Assembly: GCF_050948215.1 (NCBI RefSeq)
Contig: NC_135149.1
Coordinates: 7,483,001 to 7,547,000, forward strand
Length of the DNA stretch: 64,000 nucleotides
Direction of reading: 5' to 3'
Source: Halictus rubicundus
Lineage: Eukaryota > Arthropoda > Insecta > Hymenoptera > Halictidae
Positions 33,547 to 46,340 of the stretch are shown here, one piece after another. Below the pieces are notes generated by a model that had not been told where the DNA came from, searched no databases, and was given only the letters and a program-made list of their open reading frames with translations. A program made the translations under genes and the position numbers. Numbering within the stretch: position 1 is the first letter of the stretch; each line of letters starts with the position of its first letter.

Positions 33547-36336
33547 TTAGCAACATTCAAAACCTAACTACCTGAAGCTGTCATTATTTTATCAATTTTA
33601 TGAACCTCTAGGAAAATGCAAATTTCTAAATTATCTATGCTATTACACAACTGTATCTACTTCGAATATAACTACTCCACCAATCCAATAAATTGATCTA
33701 ACAATTTACACAGAAAATGTATATATAAGCAAATATGCAAACTGACAGCGTTATCAACTTCAATAAAATTAAGAAACTTCCAACAACTTTTCGGACCCTC
33801 GACAAATTACGGTTCCATTTCCATAATTATGTCACTTCATCCTCAGTCCCGAATATTTCGATCAGGCTTGCGCAACTCCCGTTCCGGTAAGTCCCCAAAC
33901 GGTCGCAGGGATCGTGGGAGAAACGAATGTCCCTCATCGGACATTCAGTTCCGCGCGACTAATTGCCGATCCGGCAAAATCCGTATAAATCGTCGTCCGA
34001 GCGGCTAATTACAATAGCAATTCCCTTATCGAATTTTTTGGATCGGTCGGCGCGCAAAGTGCCGCCAGAGCGAGCGGTTTTAAAGGAGCTCGGTTAACGC
34101 TCACCGGGTGATGTAAATTTCTCCTCCCGTGAAACGCGAGCGGGCCTCCGTTCACGGGCCTAGATTAATTGCCGTGATCTATACAATTGCCGACGTACGT
34201 ACATGAAATCGGTATCGCGCGAATCCACGAGCGCATATTTAAATATGCGCAGGTGTACGTGTCGCGGGACCGTATCTTGGTAGCAGAAACGGGAACATGT
34301 AGCTGTACGTGGCACACGGGGAGACAATAAGGACATTCGTTTATCTACGACAGGCGATGATTTACGAGAACACGGCTCTTATGCCATAGTACTTGCTTTA
34401 CGATAGTCAGGGGCCAAGGATCATTCGGCTGATCATTAACGAAATAAACTTTTGTTCATTTCCGCTGATAGGTCGAATGAAATAGAGACGTTGCAACGCG
34501 TTCGGTGGCAGTTCCGTGTTCTTTTATCGTGAGTGACACTGCCCGAGTTGCTTTGCGTCTGACAAGTATATCAGTTGGCTGCTGTTTCACTTGAGAAATA
34601 GTGTAACAGCAGTGAAAGCGATCTTTTCGAATTTTCTTTTGGAATAACTATTGCATACGTGGGACTAGACTTTCCTGGGATGTAAGCAGATCGATTATTA
34701 TTTATTATATGATATACAAGACTCCTCGAAAACACGTATTTTGAACTGGCATGCACGGTAACTAAGAAACTAGGAAAGTCATCAATGTCAGACGAAACTC
34801 ATTAATTTCTTTACAGATTTCTTTAAAGATTGAACCTACAAGCTATATTTGATTTTTTATTTCTAATATTCTTTTGAAGAATATAAAGAGTCTAGATTTG
34901 GACCGGAAATGGTTCGTTAGATAGCATACCAAGAAAGAACCCTTTCTATGAAGTTTCAGTCCTACATCTAGTCTGTACGGGTAGTTACGGGGAGCAAAGT
35001 AAAACCCAATGTTTGCCCCATTTTCCCCATTAAATCGCATCTAAAAATTCTTTAAAAAATCTGACACATTTACCATATCGAACCACATATTCGAGAATTT
35101 TTTCCGATTTTTTAGATGCAAATTCTGGTTGTATAAAAACAAAAACCAGAAAAATTTAAACCAATACAGATTTCATATCGGAGCTTAAGAGCGACCACCC
35201 TGGAAATTAATTTATCAACAAGGTGTTGCCACCAACGCTATCTCCAATCTTATCATATTTTTAGCTGTGGGGCTTCGTAGTTGAAAAAAAATAAAAACCA
35301 ATTTTTTCGACGTGTTTTCTATGAGGACCAAAGTTATACTTGATTTTTCTCAATTCGTTACGTATATTGTGCAATGTCAAACATTTCAACGTTCAGAAAA
35401 ACCTTCCACAGACTTGAGAATAAGAATAAGAGTCCCCGAAAAAAATTCCCGACCCGACCCCGTAATTTCGGGTACTACCGTGCAAACTGTTTACGCGTAC
35501 GTTGGAAAACGAAATCTTTAAAATATGATAAAGAACCGTGAGCGAAGTTCGAGTAGAAACGGTCGTTGCGATTGGAAGACGAGCACGACGAGAGCGATAT
35601 CTGGTAGCCGGACGAAATATCGAGCAAACAGCATCGCAAATATTTCGCATCGGCCATATCGGTGGAACAGGATATTCGTTCCGACCGCATAGTTGCTCCG
35701 ACCCGCGGTAATCTTATCGAGATATAAAAACTAATAGCGGAATACAAAGTGCGACGGCCGGGGCGTAAATCGCGCAAACGAGCCGGACGGGAAAGCGCTG
35801 CGTTTACAGAGGGTGGGAGGGGGGGGGGGGTCGCTTTCCGGACGAACAAGAATATTATTAATAAAGCTTCGTGTTTTTCAAACGATTACATCCCGCTCGA
35901 TCTCGCAATTACACAGCCGCAAGTGAGCAATGGTATCGGCGCATGTACGCTACCCGGACCGAGACGCAGCAATCACCGGGCAACGGGGACCGGTGCAACT
36001 GCATTCTCCGCAATCTTTCTGCCGAAAGAACGCACGTGCTAGATGAGAGCCTCCAAGAGCCGATTTTGCACGCGTACACCCTCGAGGTGTCACTTTCGGT
36101 TTAGCATACTTTCGATTCGATCGCTCGAGAACGCGGGTCCGCGCAGCTGAGCACGTGGGCGGCGACAAATTGATCGACGAACGAGAGTTTAGGTTAACCG
36201 TTTCCGCAGAACGGAGAATGTGCGGTTGCAAACATTTTTATAGAATAAATTCAAATGACATGTTTGTACACTTTCGAACTCCTGGTCAACAAATGGGTTC
36301 TTCCATATCTCACACCATATTCCTTATTTCTTACTA
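33547..36336. other. No gene seen; two GC-rich islands
   Basis: GC-rich islands lie at about 33840-34560 and 35390-36230. The second holds a G-quadruplex-prone tract, GGGTGGGAGG plus a G run (35811-35830). Overlapping frames up to 124 codons occur on both strands without a recognisable domain. Confidence 0.5.
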
Positions 36337-36340
36337 TTAA

Positions 36341-37619
36341 CACTAGAACTAGCGACAGTTGAGACGTAGCTATCTCTACCAAAACCAGTCAAAATGACTG
36401 GTCTTTAAAAAATACGTAATAGTAGAATATTTCTATATTTATTGATTTATTATTATCTTACAAAAGGAACTGCATGTTCTGAGATCATAAAAACTATATA
36501 ATAACAATAAGTACAATAATGAAGAATATTTAGAACCAAAATCTTTGGTAACAAGAATATTAAAATAAATTTCCATTGGTAAATATAAGAAGTATAATAT
36601 AATAATATAATAATAATAAACGTAATAGAATAAATAAAATACAAATACAACTTAAATTATTAGGTACAAAAGTTATCACTCGTCACAGTTCTTACAAACG
36701 TACAGTTTCTTCTGCGTGCATTTTCCGCATACATATTGTTTACAAAGATTGCAAAAGGTGATGATAGTCTTATTATTATTACAGTACCCTATCCGACACC
36801 ATTTGCGTGAATAAGGTGAGTTCTTTGCGTACTTTGGATCTCAGATGCTCTTTGTTTTATCCGTGATTTTTCATAGTCAGCGGCAAGTTCATCTGCTAAT
36901 TGAAACATAAAATCTTTTCTGGATATCTGCTCACCTGTGGTTTCCTTATATAAAATCCGGGCATTTATGCCAGCTAAATCTAAAATATTAAAAAATACTT
37001 GAAGTGGCCATCTTCTTGATCCCGACTTCACGCTATATTTTTTGCCATTTGGTCTGCTATATCTACCCCAAATTTTGTTTTATTATAAAATTCGACCGTT
37101 TCAGGTAGGCCCTTTTCGCTTTTTCCAATTTTGACGGTTTTATGTTTTGAGCTCAGGATAAAAACTTTCTTCTTCGGCTTACTTTTATAAATTGTGAGTG
37201 TAATCTCATTTGATCGATACAGCAGCGACGAAAAGCGAGCCTTCTTCGGTTTACAAATTTTTGTGAGTTCTCTTTTGTTTCCGCGTATTGTGCCAACCAG
37301 TGTGGTTCTTTTGGCTAATAATTTATATACCAGCGACAAGCTTGTAAAACAATTGTCGGTTGTTATGGTCCTTCCCTTCATACTATACGGATCAATAAGT
37401 TCACACCAGTCAAATTGACTGGTACTGGTATAAGTAGCCATGATAAAAAATTACTTTTGTTTTAAATGAATAAAACAAAATTAAAGTTTATTATATTATT
37501 CCTTTAGCTATCCCTGCAAAAGTAATTATATCATTGCGGAGAAAGAATATAACATGAAGCAGGAATTTAAAAATAAAGTTGTCAAACCAGTCATTTTGAC
37601 TGGTGTGGTAGTTCTAGTG
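36341..37619 (-). mobile_element. piggyBac-like element 1, internally deleted, 1279 bp
   Basis: Termini CACTAGAACTA / TAGTTCTAGTG are flanked by exact TTAA duplications (36337-36340 and 37620-37623). It has the same length and almost the same sequence as element 2 (48108-49386), in the opposite orientation. It contains the 3' part of a piggyBac transposase on the minus strand (36676-37441). The palindrome CCAGTCA(A/T)(A/T)(A/T)TGACTGG occurs three times: 36385-36401, 37406-37422 (inside the coding part) and 37587-37603 (16 bp from one end). Because both ends and both target duplications are intact, insertion appears recent relative to other elements here, but the element is non-autonomous. 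Confidence 0.96.
36676..37441 (-). pseudogene. piggyBac transposase, C-terminal part, two frame shifts
   Basis: First frame (37441-37028): the product starts MATYTSTSQFDWCEL and includes TTDNCFTSLSL, TTLVGTIRGNKREL and VDIADQMAKN, the last two blocks of the DDE/D domain with their aspartates (TDN and VDIADQ). Second frame (from about 37029): YSVKSGSRRWPLQVFFNIL and AGINARILYKE. Third frame to 36676: a cysteine-rich end with spaced CxxC pairs (CRIGYC, CNLCNQYVCGKC, CKNC), the usual piggyBac C-terminal zinc-binding domain. The N-terminal half, including the first catalytic Asp, is absent. Both frame changes are shared with element 2, so the parent copy was already broken or used frameshifting. 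No activity expected. Confidence 0.93.
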
Positions 37620-37700
37620 TTAATGATATAGTAATTATTAGACCAGTAATCATTTATAGGTTAAGTACAAAACCAAAAAGACATTTGAAAAATAAGGATA

Positions 37701-38232
37701 CAGTGAATTCGCGCTGTAAGCCCCTTGCGCGGTTCTGACGAGGGATATTTAGATGAAATATGTGGTTCTCGCCGAACGTTGCATTTGAAATACAGTGAAT
37801 TCTCGATATATGTCAGCAACACGGGTCTTGCCAGCGTCATGTATCGTCCAGGAGACATACTCGAGCCGTGTTACGTTTACACTGCTCGGCGTCCGAGGCC
37901 TCTCGAGCTTCGTGGATCCTTACGGGATATACCCCGCGGTAGTGGGGATAATTCCGCGACGTTTATCATCCAGGCATTGGCGACATATATGGAGAAATCA
38001 CTGTACACAGTGCACGCTTGAAATGTAAATGACCCTCGCGTCTACATGGCCAACGCCAGGGACATACAGACGTATAGAGACAAGAAGGCTGAGAAAATGT
38101 CTTTCTCTGGTACAAAGTTGCATGTACAAACGAACAGCGAAGCTCGAGAGCGAGGTATACCCCGCAGTTATGTGGGTAGTTCCAGAGACCGGAAACGCGA
38201 AGCTTGTAGGGACTTACAGCAGAAATTCACTG
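37701..38232. mobile_element. Cluster of GC-rich TA MITE copies
   Basis: A CAGTGAATTCGCG end at 37701 (after TA) and a matching AAATTCACTG end at 38232 (before TA) enclose the complete copy at 37793-38003. The outer right part (38030-38232) carries family landmarks (GCCAGGGACATA, ATACCCCGCAG, GTTCCAGAGACC). This is either a MITE inserted inside another of its own family or two adjacent partial copies. The outer left part is short and only weakly similar. Confidence 0.55.
37793..38003. mobile_element. GC-rich TA MITE, 211 bp (complete)
   Basis: Ends CAGTGAATTCTCGATATATG and CATATATGGAGAAATCACTG with TA on both sides (37791-37792 and 38004-38005). Central landmarks are ACACGGGTCTTGCCAG and ACCCCGCGGTAGTGGGGATA. 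Very similar to 46121-46338 in the opposite orientation. Confidence 0.88.
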
Positions 38233-38547
38233 TATTGTTATATTATTTTCGACTTTTTAAGATAATTGAAAGAGAAAATACATTTTCATTTAAACAGCCT
38301 TAAAGTAACAGTTTTCTTAATCAATTAAATACTCACCACCATTTTCTATTTGGTTATGACATAAATTCGTTTGGTACCAAATATAAATATGTTCTAATTT
38401 TAACGATTTATGCAAAATAGAAATTACGTCAATTGCAGGGTACTGGGACCAAATAAATATTTCTTTCTTCCTTAAATCATTTTAATAAGTCTATGATAAT
38501 GTATCGATTCTCTCAAGTACTTTCTGTCTTTCGAATGTTTTATATTT
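38233..38547. other. No gene seen
   Basis: AT-rich spacer. Confidence 0.45.
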
Positions 38548-38592
38548 CACCTACTCATTACTGTCATAAATGCATAAAATCCACAGTCTAGT
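38548..38592. repeat. Dispersed repeat family C, copy
   Basis: TACTCATTACTGTCATAAATG followed by CATAAAATCCACAGTCTA; see 31870-31925. Confidence 0.75.
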
Positions 38593-39509
38593 TATGAATC
38601 ATTGTAAATGCGCATAACTGAAAAGGAGTCACTTGCAGTCAGGAATTACACAATTGATTGAAGATAATTCTGCACTTTATTAATAAATAAGAAGAGATAC
38701 CGTCGAGAGATATTCTCAGCATTTTACAAGTTGATCTCTTTTCGTAAAAACTGCATGGTTTCTCTTCAAAGATCTGCGGTCCAGTCTTAACAGAATTGTT
38801 TTCTAATAAAACTAACATTGCCTACGAAAATAAACTTCACTCATCGCACCGAAAAGCGATCTCGAGAGTATGGAGTATAAAATATACAGCAGATTTTCCA
38901 TCTACCTCGTCAAGCGCCACTTCCATCGAATTAGAAAAAAATATAAATCGTTGGCTTGTACTACTATCGCCGCGAGAGGCGATTTAGTTAGCTCTGTTGG
39001 TTAAACGGAAATCTGTATCGCTTCAATTCCCAGGTCGATATCATGGAACACAGTATCCAAGCCCGTTCAAGAAAAGAAAGGTGAGCTTTTTACCTGGTAC
39101 CGATATCGTCCGTAAAAGGACTTCTGTATCAATTGATTGGCTCGCTCAAGGCACGTCAGACTGGACAACGGCGCGGTATGCTCGATTTTCTAAATCGTGT
39201 CGAAATGACCAGCCCGTAATGCCTCTCCCGTTTATTGGACGCCGGCAGTAATTGGCCATTAGAACAGAATTCTGCTTCGTCGGTACGACTTGATTCCGAG
39301 GTAAAAGCGCAAGTTCAATCGCGCGGCCGTGTCTCTATAAATAGAGCCTTGTTCTCGAAATTTATATGGCCGAAACGAAGAGAAACACTCCGGCAATTTA
39401 AAGGGCTATTTTGGTTTTAATCCTTCAAAAAAATCAATTTTTTGCACTTCGCCCCTTGGACTCGACGCTATTTTGTATCTTTGAAAATTTAAACCTAGAT
39501 ATCTTGTCC
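38593..39509. other. No gene seen; tRNA-like string rejected
   Basis: Contains a moderately GC-rich part (38980-39420). The string GTTAGCTCTGTTGGTTAAAC at 38986 resembles a tRNA A-box region, but no proper B-box or cloverleaf is present. Confidence 0.5.
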
Positions 39510-39975
39510 GATTCAGAACATTTTATAATCACTTATTAATAACTCCTACAATTTTCAATAAAATTCCTTATAGAAATACATACCACTATTTCGAATATGT
39601 GAGAATACATATGCAAAATATCATTTTGCTAGGTTCAAGCGTTCGCTTGAAATTAATTCCCATATATGGTCCTGAAAACGCACCTATGCAATAAGTAGAA
39701 ATAGCATATCATGATCAGACTAGTATTATCTATTACTAACTCTCACAATTTTCAATAAAATGTCTTATAGAAATTTATAATACTACTTCAAATACGTGGA
39801 AATATAAATATGAGCAAAATTTCAATGCGCTAGGTTTAAGCGTTTATATGAAATTAATTCCCAAATGTGATAGCGAAAACGCCCCTATACAGTAAGTAGA
39901 AACGATATATCCCGATCAGACTGGTATTACCTATTAATAACTTCCACAGTTTTCAATCAAATGTCTTATAGATAA
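39510..39975. repeat. Tandem repeat, ~198-bp unit, about 2.3 copies
   Basis: AACTC(C/T)-ACAATTTTCAATAAAAT recurs at 39541, 39738 and (diverged) 39939, spacing 197 and 201 bp. Each unit also includes GCTAGGTT-AAGCGTT, GAAATTAATTCCCA, GAAAACGC-CCTAT and AGTAGAAA. About 80% identity by eye. Confidence 0.85.
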
Positions 39976-42315
39976 GAAATAAGTAGATCATCGAAAAATG
40001 CAATATAAAAGTTTCTCGTCCGCAAAGAGCGAATAATTTTTGCGAAAGAAATTCCTAAAAATTGTTTTAAAAATTGCATTCACAGGCAGAGTATCCTCTA
40101 AACCGGACTCCAAACATTTTTCGATCCCTAACGAAATAAAACGACTAATTGGCGGACTCCGATGCATCGCGTATTCGCTGTATCTAATTAACCGTCCCTG
40201 ATACACACTCGTGCGCGGACTATCGTGTCCGTGAGCAGCTCATCAATTAAAGGATCGATCCTAAATGACAAATGACTTTCATTTATCAGTAATGTTTCCG
40301 ACCGGGCCGAAGTGGTGACATGAAATATCGAAGCGATTTTCTGTAATATGATCAGCCCGAGATCCGTACGCGGTCACCGCGAACGGAATAGCAGCACCGA
40401 GAAATTAATGATTCTATGTATCCGGCATAAATGTTGCTGTGATTTTCAAAGTAGCAGTTATTAAAAATCTTGTAATATGTTCCGTGACGAACATGGAAGA
40501 ACGGAAACATGGAGATGAATCATTTGGTGTAGCCTCAAGTTGAGAGATAAGTGGAAAAAGAATGGAAATTAGCTCACTTCGATTTGATATCAGAGGACAT
40601 TAATCAGCTGCGTGTGATTCTGCGTCAAACTGAATTTCATTCAGAATGCGATTCAATTTATGTGTCAGAGACTTTATTTTTACCGAAACATTTACATTCG
40701 AGATTTTGATTAATCGTAAGTTTGGTTGAAAGCACTGAAGGGCTGGAAAACGAGGCTTAAAAATTCGAGGTATTTATATAATTAACCCTCTGAGGTACAA
40801 TTTCTTCGCCCTTAATCATTTCCTAACATATTCCGTCACTATCACTGGACTGAGGATTTCGTAAGTTTACTACCATAATAGAAGAATTGAATGATGTCAT
40901 ATTGTGATTGACTCATTAAAATTATTAACAGAGGAAACACACGTTCGCTTAACCTCTGTTTCTTACAATTGACTTGGACAATTTTGAAGGACTCTTCAAC
41001 AACGTCTTCTTAGCAAAAGTGAAATGAAAATATCTCCTAAACTAATAATTATTCGACAAGCATGGGTAAATACATTTTTTACAGAGAATAAAAAACTGCA
41101 TCGATTGGCGTATAAAAGATATACGGTTCCATTAAAAAAAAAACAAAGTTGACCTTCATAAGTCCTTGACGCGTCCATCCACAAAAAGACTAATTAACAC
41201 CAGTGCATGCGCATCTCTTAATTTAATCTGAATGTAAATGCGAATAATAATAATAATATTGTGAGACACCTCGTATACCTACAAATATTTTAAATCATAG
41301 TATTTTTAGATTGCGGGTACTTCTCAATCCGAGGATACAGTATACCGCTTGGGGGTTAAAAATCGTCCCGGAAATATTTACACGCGGCGGCCCGCACCCC
41401 CGCAATAAATCGCGAAAGAAAGCGCGATAAAATAGCTGCGGTGCCATTTTCCGGGAACCGAGCCGTACCACGGTTTCGCACGAAGCAGCCTATTTCCCCC
41501 GGAGCGTTCTCGATCGCGTGGATCGACAAGAAGCGGAGACGTGGTCCATGGCTCGCATAAACGCGACACGAGCCTGAAACACGGTCCGCGCGTCCCGGCG
41601 CATTACGGCCACGCATAACCGTACAATATTGCAAACATTCAGCGCAAAGGTGACTCGGCTGCACCTGCGGTAAGCAAACAGGGACGAAGGGAATGGACGT
41701 GCGCGGGTTTCGAGACGAGAAGAAGGTACAGGAGAGGGCAACAGAGTTCCTATGGTAGATCCTCTCTTTCTCGGGGACTCTTCTGCGCTTCTTCTTCGTC
41801 TGCTCTTCCTCTTCTCCTGGCTGTCCACCTTCTCCCTCTGGCGTAAGGGCGCGCGTGGGCAGGCGTGAAATACTGCCGCACGACGAACATTTTATAGGTG
41901 GAAACGAGGCACGAGGTGGGCCGAGGTCGGGGCTCCGGCCGGCCGATTAAAAGTACGAACACGGGGCCCACGGGTGATAATTAATTCACGGCACTGTGCA
42001 CGCCAGACGGTTTATCCGTGCGATCCGGACGGGCCCCGCTCTTTTTCGTTCTCTCCTCTGCGGAGTGCCACGACGACTCCACCGGAGACTCGAGAGATGG
42101 CTGCCTGGCTGCTGCCTCCCTTTTCGTCGTGTCCCCTGAACGAGACAGAGAGAATCTAAAGGTACGGTTCACCGAGCCGTCGATGGCTCTGTTTTTAATT
42201 GCACGGACTGTCGATCTTGATTATACCCGCGGAAAAGAATGCGCCCCGATACAGCGACGCGCTCCATGGATCATGAGACGTTACTCGGACCCTGAAGCCG
42301 GAGAAGTTCTTACAG
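39976..42315. other. No gene seen; GC-rich islands at both ends
   Basis: GC-rich at 39990-40420 and 41340-42300, AT-rich between. A pyrimidine-rich tract occurs near 41755-41835. Overlapping frames up to 145 codons in the last kilobase lie on both strands and lack domains. Confidence 0.5.
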
Positions 42316-42367
42316 ACTTCTTCTTCTTCTTCTACTCCTTCTTCTTCTTCTTCTTCTTCTTCTTCTT
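42316..42367. repeat. (CTT)n microsatellite
   Basis: About 17 CTT triplets with two interruptions. It would read as poly-Phe/Ser or poly-Lys/Glu depending on frame and strand; nothing suggests it is translated. Confidence 0.93.
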
Positions 42368-45154
42368 GTCTACCCTCCGTTGGGTCTCTGCGAATGTCCG
42401 ACTAATTCGACGCTTTCTTGATGCCGATCGTTTCGTGGACTCGTGGTTTTGTTAGGTGGGGAAATCAGTCTGGTAATTGTTTATAATAGGAGATCCATCG
42501 TTAGACTGCAGATTTTTCAAAATAAAAATTGTCTGGCTGCAATGTACCGTAGCTACGTATACGTTTATATCTTTGCATGATAATTTTAGTATACTGAAAA
42601 TAACACAACAGGATTTTCGACTTCTTTAAATGCCTCTATGGTTCTGCACTTGATCTGTTGATTTTTGTCATAAGTACTTTGTGGTTTGGCTCTTTTTGTG
42701 TTGTTCTACTGTGTTCTTTATACATGGATATACTTATGTATAGAACGTAGATCTTTATGCGAACTCAACAACCAGAGCGAAGGACAAGTTTAATTTGTCA
42801 ACTGGAAGATTCCTCGTGGTAAGAATGTTGCTAATGTTTGTTAGTATACGTGCTTTCTCGTATTTTAAAATCGTGTAAATACTATAAACGCATAAAGACT
42901 CGCAGTGCATTTAGGTACATCTTTAAAGCTGTAGTAAATATACGAAATGATTGCGATAAAATTTGAAGGACTTCTTATGGTTTACAAAACGATGTTCAAT
43001 TAATAAAAAGATCTTTGTTGATAACATGTCGTTCAAAATGTAATAACGTGAGAAATATTGTTTGAAATTATTTAGTGCGATACATTTGTACCTGTACAAA
43101 AAATGTTTGTCTTTAACTATTGATGATTCAAACTTTAACAAAAATAACAATTATTAATTACAATTCCAACATTTCGATTTCTTATTGAACTTACTTACCA
43201 GAATTTACTCACATTTTATAAAAATGTGCCAAATTAACTATCTACCTCATAACCGGTAACGTGTTTGTACCACATCTGGATGTAGATGATCATTAGTGAA
43301 GAAAATATGTAAAGTGCTACCTATACAAATCGCAGAATCATAAAAAATAAAAACGTTCTACATGCACAGTATAATATAATATGTCCTATATGTCCTATAA
43401 TATCAGGACATTAGCATCTTCTGTATGAAGCTTCATCCCCAACCAAATATTTAACATGAAAACTTGTTTTATATCATAGCTAGTGAAATGTCTGACTATT
43501 GTCCGCTACTTCTACTTGTAGTAATCCTTAACCCCTTGCACTACGATTTATTTTACGGTTTCAGTGATTATAACTTTTTTGTAATTCGTAATTTCCTTAA
43601 AAAAAGGAGAAAATTTATATCTATTGTATGTCTATATGTTCTTCAATAGTTGTACATTAACAGCGCCAAAATAGAATTTTATTTCGATGTAAAGGAAATT
43701 AAGAACTAACATATTTATTAGACTCTGTTCAGAATCTTCGTCACAAATATGAGTCGATGTTGTAGGGCAAGGAGATAATGATGGCTCGCTATTATTTAGC
43801 TATTATTCTTAGTGATCCAATCTGTGTGATGCAACGATTAACAGACCATCAGAAGATGTAGACTTATTTTTACCTATAATATTTTTACTCATAATATTTT
43901 TCTAAAAGATACGAAGTCAATGTTTCCTATTAAAAAGGGACATTTTCCTCCTAAACATTACAACTTGTTCAGCTTTTCATATTTCTTGGAAGTTGATCTC
44001 AGCTGACGCTATCTAACTTCGTGTTAAAACTTTAAGAAAATTATTCATTTTTCGCAATCGCATAACTATGGCGAATCATTATACGTCACTTCGACGATAG
44101 TTTACACGCCAAACAGGTTCATAAGATTACACTCTGTATATAAAGAAATGCATCTAAACATTGCAAGAAAGTATATTCTCATACGAATAATTTTCTCGAA
44201 CAAAAAATTATAAAAACCAATTACGTCCATAGATGTTAAACAAGAATCATACCTAAACCCTTATGTCAGTACTCAGATACTCGGATACCCTTCCCTCATC
44301 TTATTTTTAAATTAATTGAATGTCCTAGTTTAAATTATAAATTGATTTGCATAAAAATACCCATCAAAATGTCAGCTTGTAAAACGTCGCCAAACAATTG
44401 CAGGAAATGGTGGTGACTATACAATTTATTAAAAAAAAAAATATTTAATAAAATGTCATTGAACATTCTAAAAAACTTGTAGAAAATTGTATGCATTGAT
44501 ACGCGTGTTAAATTAGGTTAAACGAAATTATATTTCACACCAATTTTTACCATATGTCTCCTCCCCCCATAACAGCAACCATTTACTCCCTTTAGGTCGC
44601 GGTTTTCTCTCGAAAACCTTAGGTATTGCAACGGGAGCCCGTCACCGAATCGGCCTCGCAAAAATGAAATCGGCAACGTCCAGAGCGCAGCGGGCAGAAG
44701 GAATCGTGTGTACGGTGATCAGCTCGAGTCACGTCGATGCCTCTGGGACGAAGAGTAAGGGACCACCTTGCCGCGGGGGTTGAGAAAGAGAGTCAGGAGA
44801 AGTTACCTTACGGAATGGTATAAGTCTACCTACCGCGCTTCAGCTGATTGCGAAAATAAACATTCATTATTGTAATTACTTTCTGCGACGTGGCCGTGCC
44901 GAGAGCCACGATCTCGAGAGCGGCCGCGAACATCGTGGAGGGACACGGGGCGAAGAAGGAAACGGCGGCACGAGAATGAAAAGGAGAGAGGAGAGGAGAG
45001 AGATCAGGAGTAAGCAGCCAGACGGAGGCAGCCAGCCTCGTCTGTATATCTGTAACGAGAGTTTCATTGACGTGGTCGTCGTGCCCGAGGTGGGTTAATT
45101 ACAAAGTCGAACCGACGATTCCTTCATTAGCGAAAAGGAATCCGTGAATCCAAT
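42368..45154. other. No gene seen
   Basis: AT-rich from 42470 to 44560. It includes a family-C-like fragment (TAGACTGCAGATTTTTC, 42503) and a solitary TTAACCCCTTGCACT end near 43528. GC-rich from 44570, with a purine-rich stretch at about 44950-45012. Confidence 0.5.
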
Positions 45155-45184
45155 TGCTGCTGCTGCTGCCGTTGCTGTTGCTGC
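45155..45184. repeat. Short GCT-type triplet repeat
   Basis: GCT/GTT/GCC triplets, about ten units. On the minus strand they read as an Ala/Thr run within a 71-codon frame (45095-45310), which I do not consider a gene without further evidence. Confidence 0.8.
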
Positions 45185-46118
45185 CGAGGCGAGACGAATC
45201 CTCGTTTGCATCCGCTCTCCTCTCCTCTGGATCTCCTCTCCTCCACCGGGGAAAAAAGAAATCAATTCGTGCGGCCCGTGATTGATCTGCTCTTTCGGTC
45301 GCGTCTGCAAGAAAGACCCTCGGATGGGACTTTAATTACCGCGGCAGGAATTTATTTCAAGAGTTTGTTAATGAAACCGGGGATCAATGAAACTGGCTTT
45401 CGGCGCGGACCCCGCCGATTTATGGTGTTTACCAGGACTCCTAGTTGGCGACCATGCGATTCATGCTACTCCGCTCTGCCCTCGGACAGAAATGATTTGT
45501 GCCCCCGTGTTTCGCGCTGATTTAATCTGATTACTCGATGCCGGACGGCCCGCGACAGGTGCAAATTTAATGAGTGGCTGCGTTCGAGATTTGCGGCGTG
45601 CTGTTCTTGTTAAACGGGCTTTGAATTTTTAGGGTTATTGTTCCAAGCTGACTGAATATTATTTTCAGTATTGTTAGTGGGTGGCTGAGAATGTGCTGGA
45701 TTAATGTATAGTTGCAACCAGTAAAATGAGTGACAGGTGTATTGATCATTATTAAGTTGTCTAAGTCAAGTTTATCGATCAAATCAGGCTCCATTGTAAT
45801 CGACATATTTTGTCAACCAGTTGCAAGTTTCTTGATTGTATTACGGTAAAATTTTTATATATCATTCACTCTTCATTTACAAGATTGTCTTCTACGCTTT
45901 AGAAGGTTTTTTTTATCATTCACAAATAGTTCCATTCATTTGCCACCATATTTTAACATCAGACAATGCTATCATCAATATATTTATTTTCCCATTCATT
46001 CATAGATCCAAGATCTAAGTAGCCAATTATATACAAATAGAAATTTTGATTTAGATCAGATTCTGACTCTGAATATCAGACTCTGACAGTACCTGATATT
46101 TCATTCCGCCCAGCATAA
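45185..46118. other. No gene seen
   Basis: GC-rich to about 45560, then AT-rich. The 104-codon frame at 45206-45520 has no recognisable domain. Confidence 0.5.
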
Positions 46119-46120
46119 TA

Positions 46121-46338
46121 CAGCGATTTCTCTATATACATGTCGCCAAGGCCTGGATGATAAACGTCGCGGAATTATCCCCACTACCACGGGGTATATG
46201 AAGGGCCCATGAGGAGCCACGGAGCTCGAGAGGCCTCGGACGACGAGGAGTGTAAACATAACACGGCTCTGATATGTCTCCTGGACGATATACGACGCTG
46301 TCAAACCAGTGTTGTTGACATATATCGAGAATTCACTG
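46121..46338. mobile_element. GC-rich TA MITE, 218 bp (complete, reverse orientation)
   Basis: Ends CAGCGATTTCTCTATATACATG and CATATATCGAGAATTCACTG with TA on both sides (46119-46120 and 46339-46340). It is the reverse complement of the copy at 37793-38003, with landmarks TATCCCCACTACCACGGGGTAT and CTGGCAAG/CTGTCAAACC variants. Confidence 0.88.
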
Positions 46339-46340
46339 TA

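Noticed and set aside
38982..39045. tRNA-like string (TTAGCTCTGTTGG...GGTCGATATC)
   Set aside because: An A-box-like word is present, but there is no proper B-box, no acceptor pairing and no cloverleaf.
45095..45310. Ala-rich 71-codon minus-strand frame
   Set aside because: The Ala/Thr run is a GCT triplet repeat. Nothing else in the frame looks conserved and a longer frame overlaps it on the plus strand.
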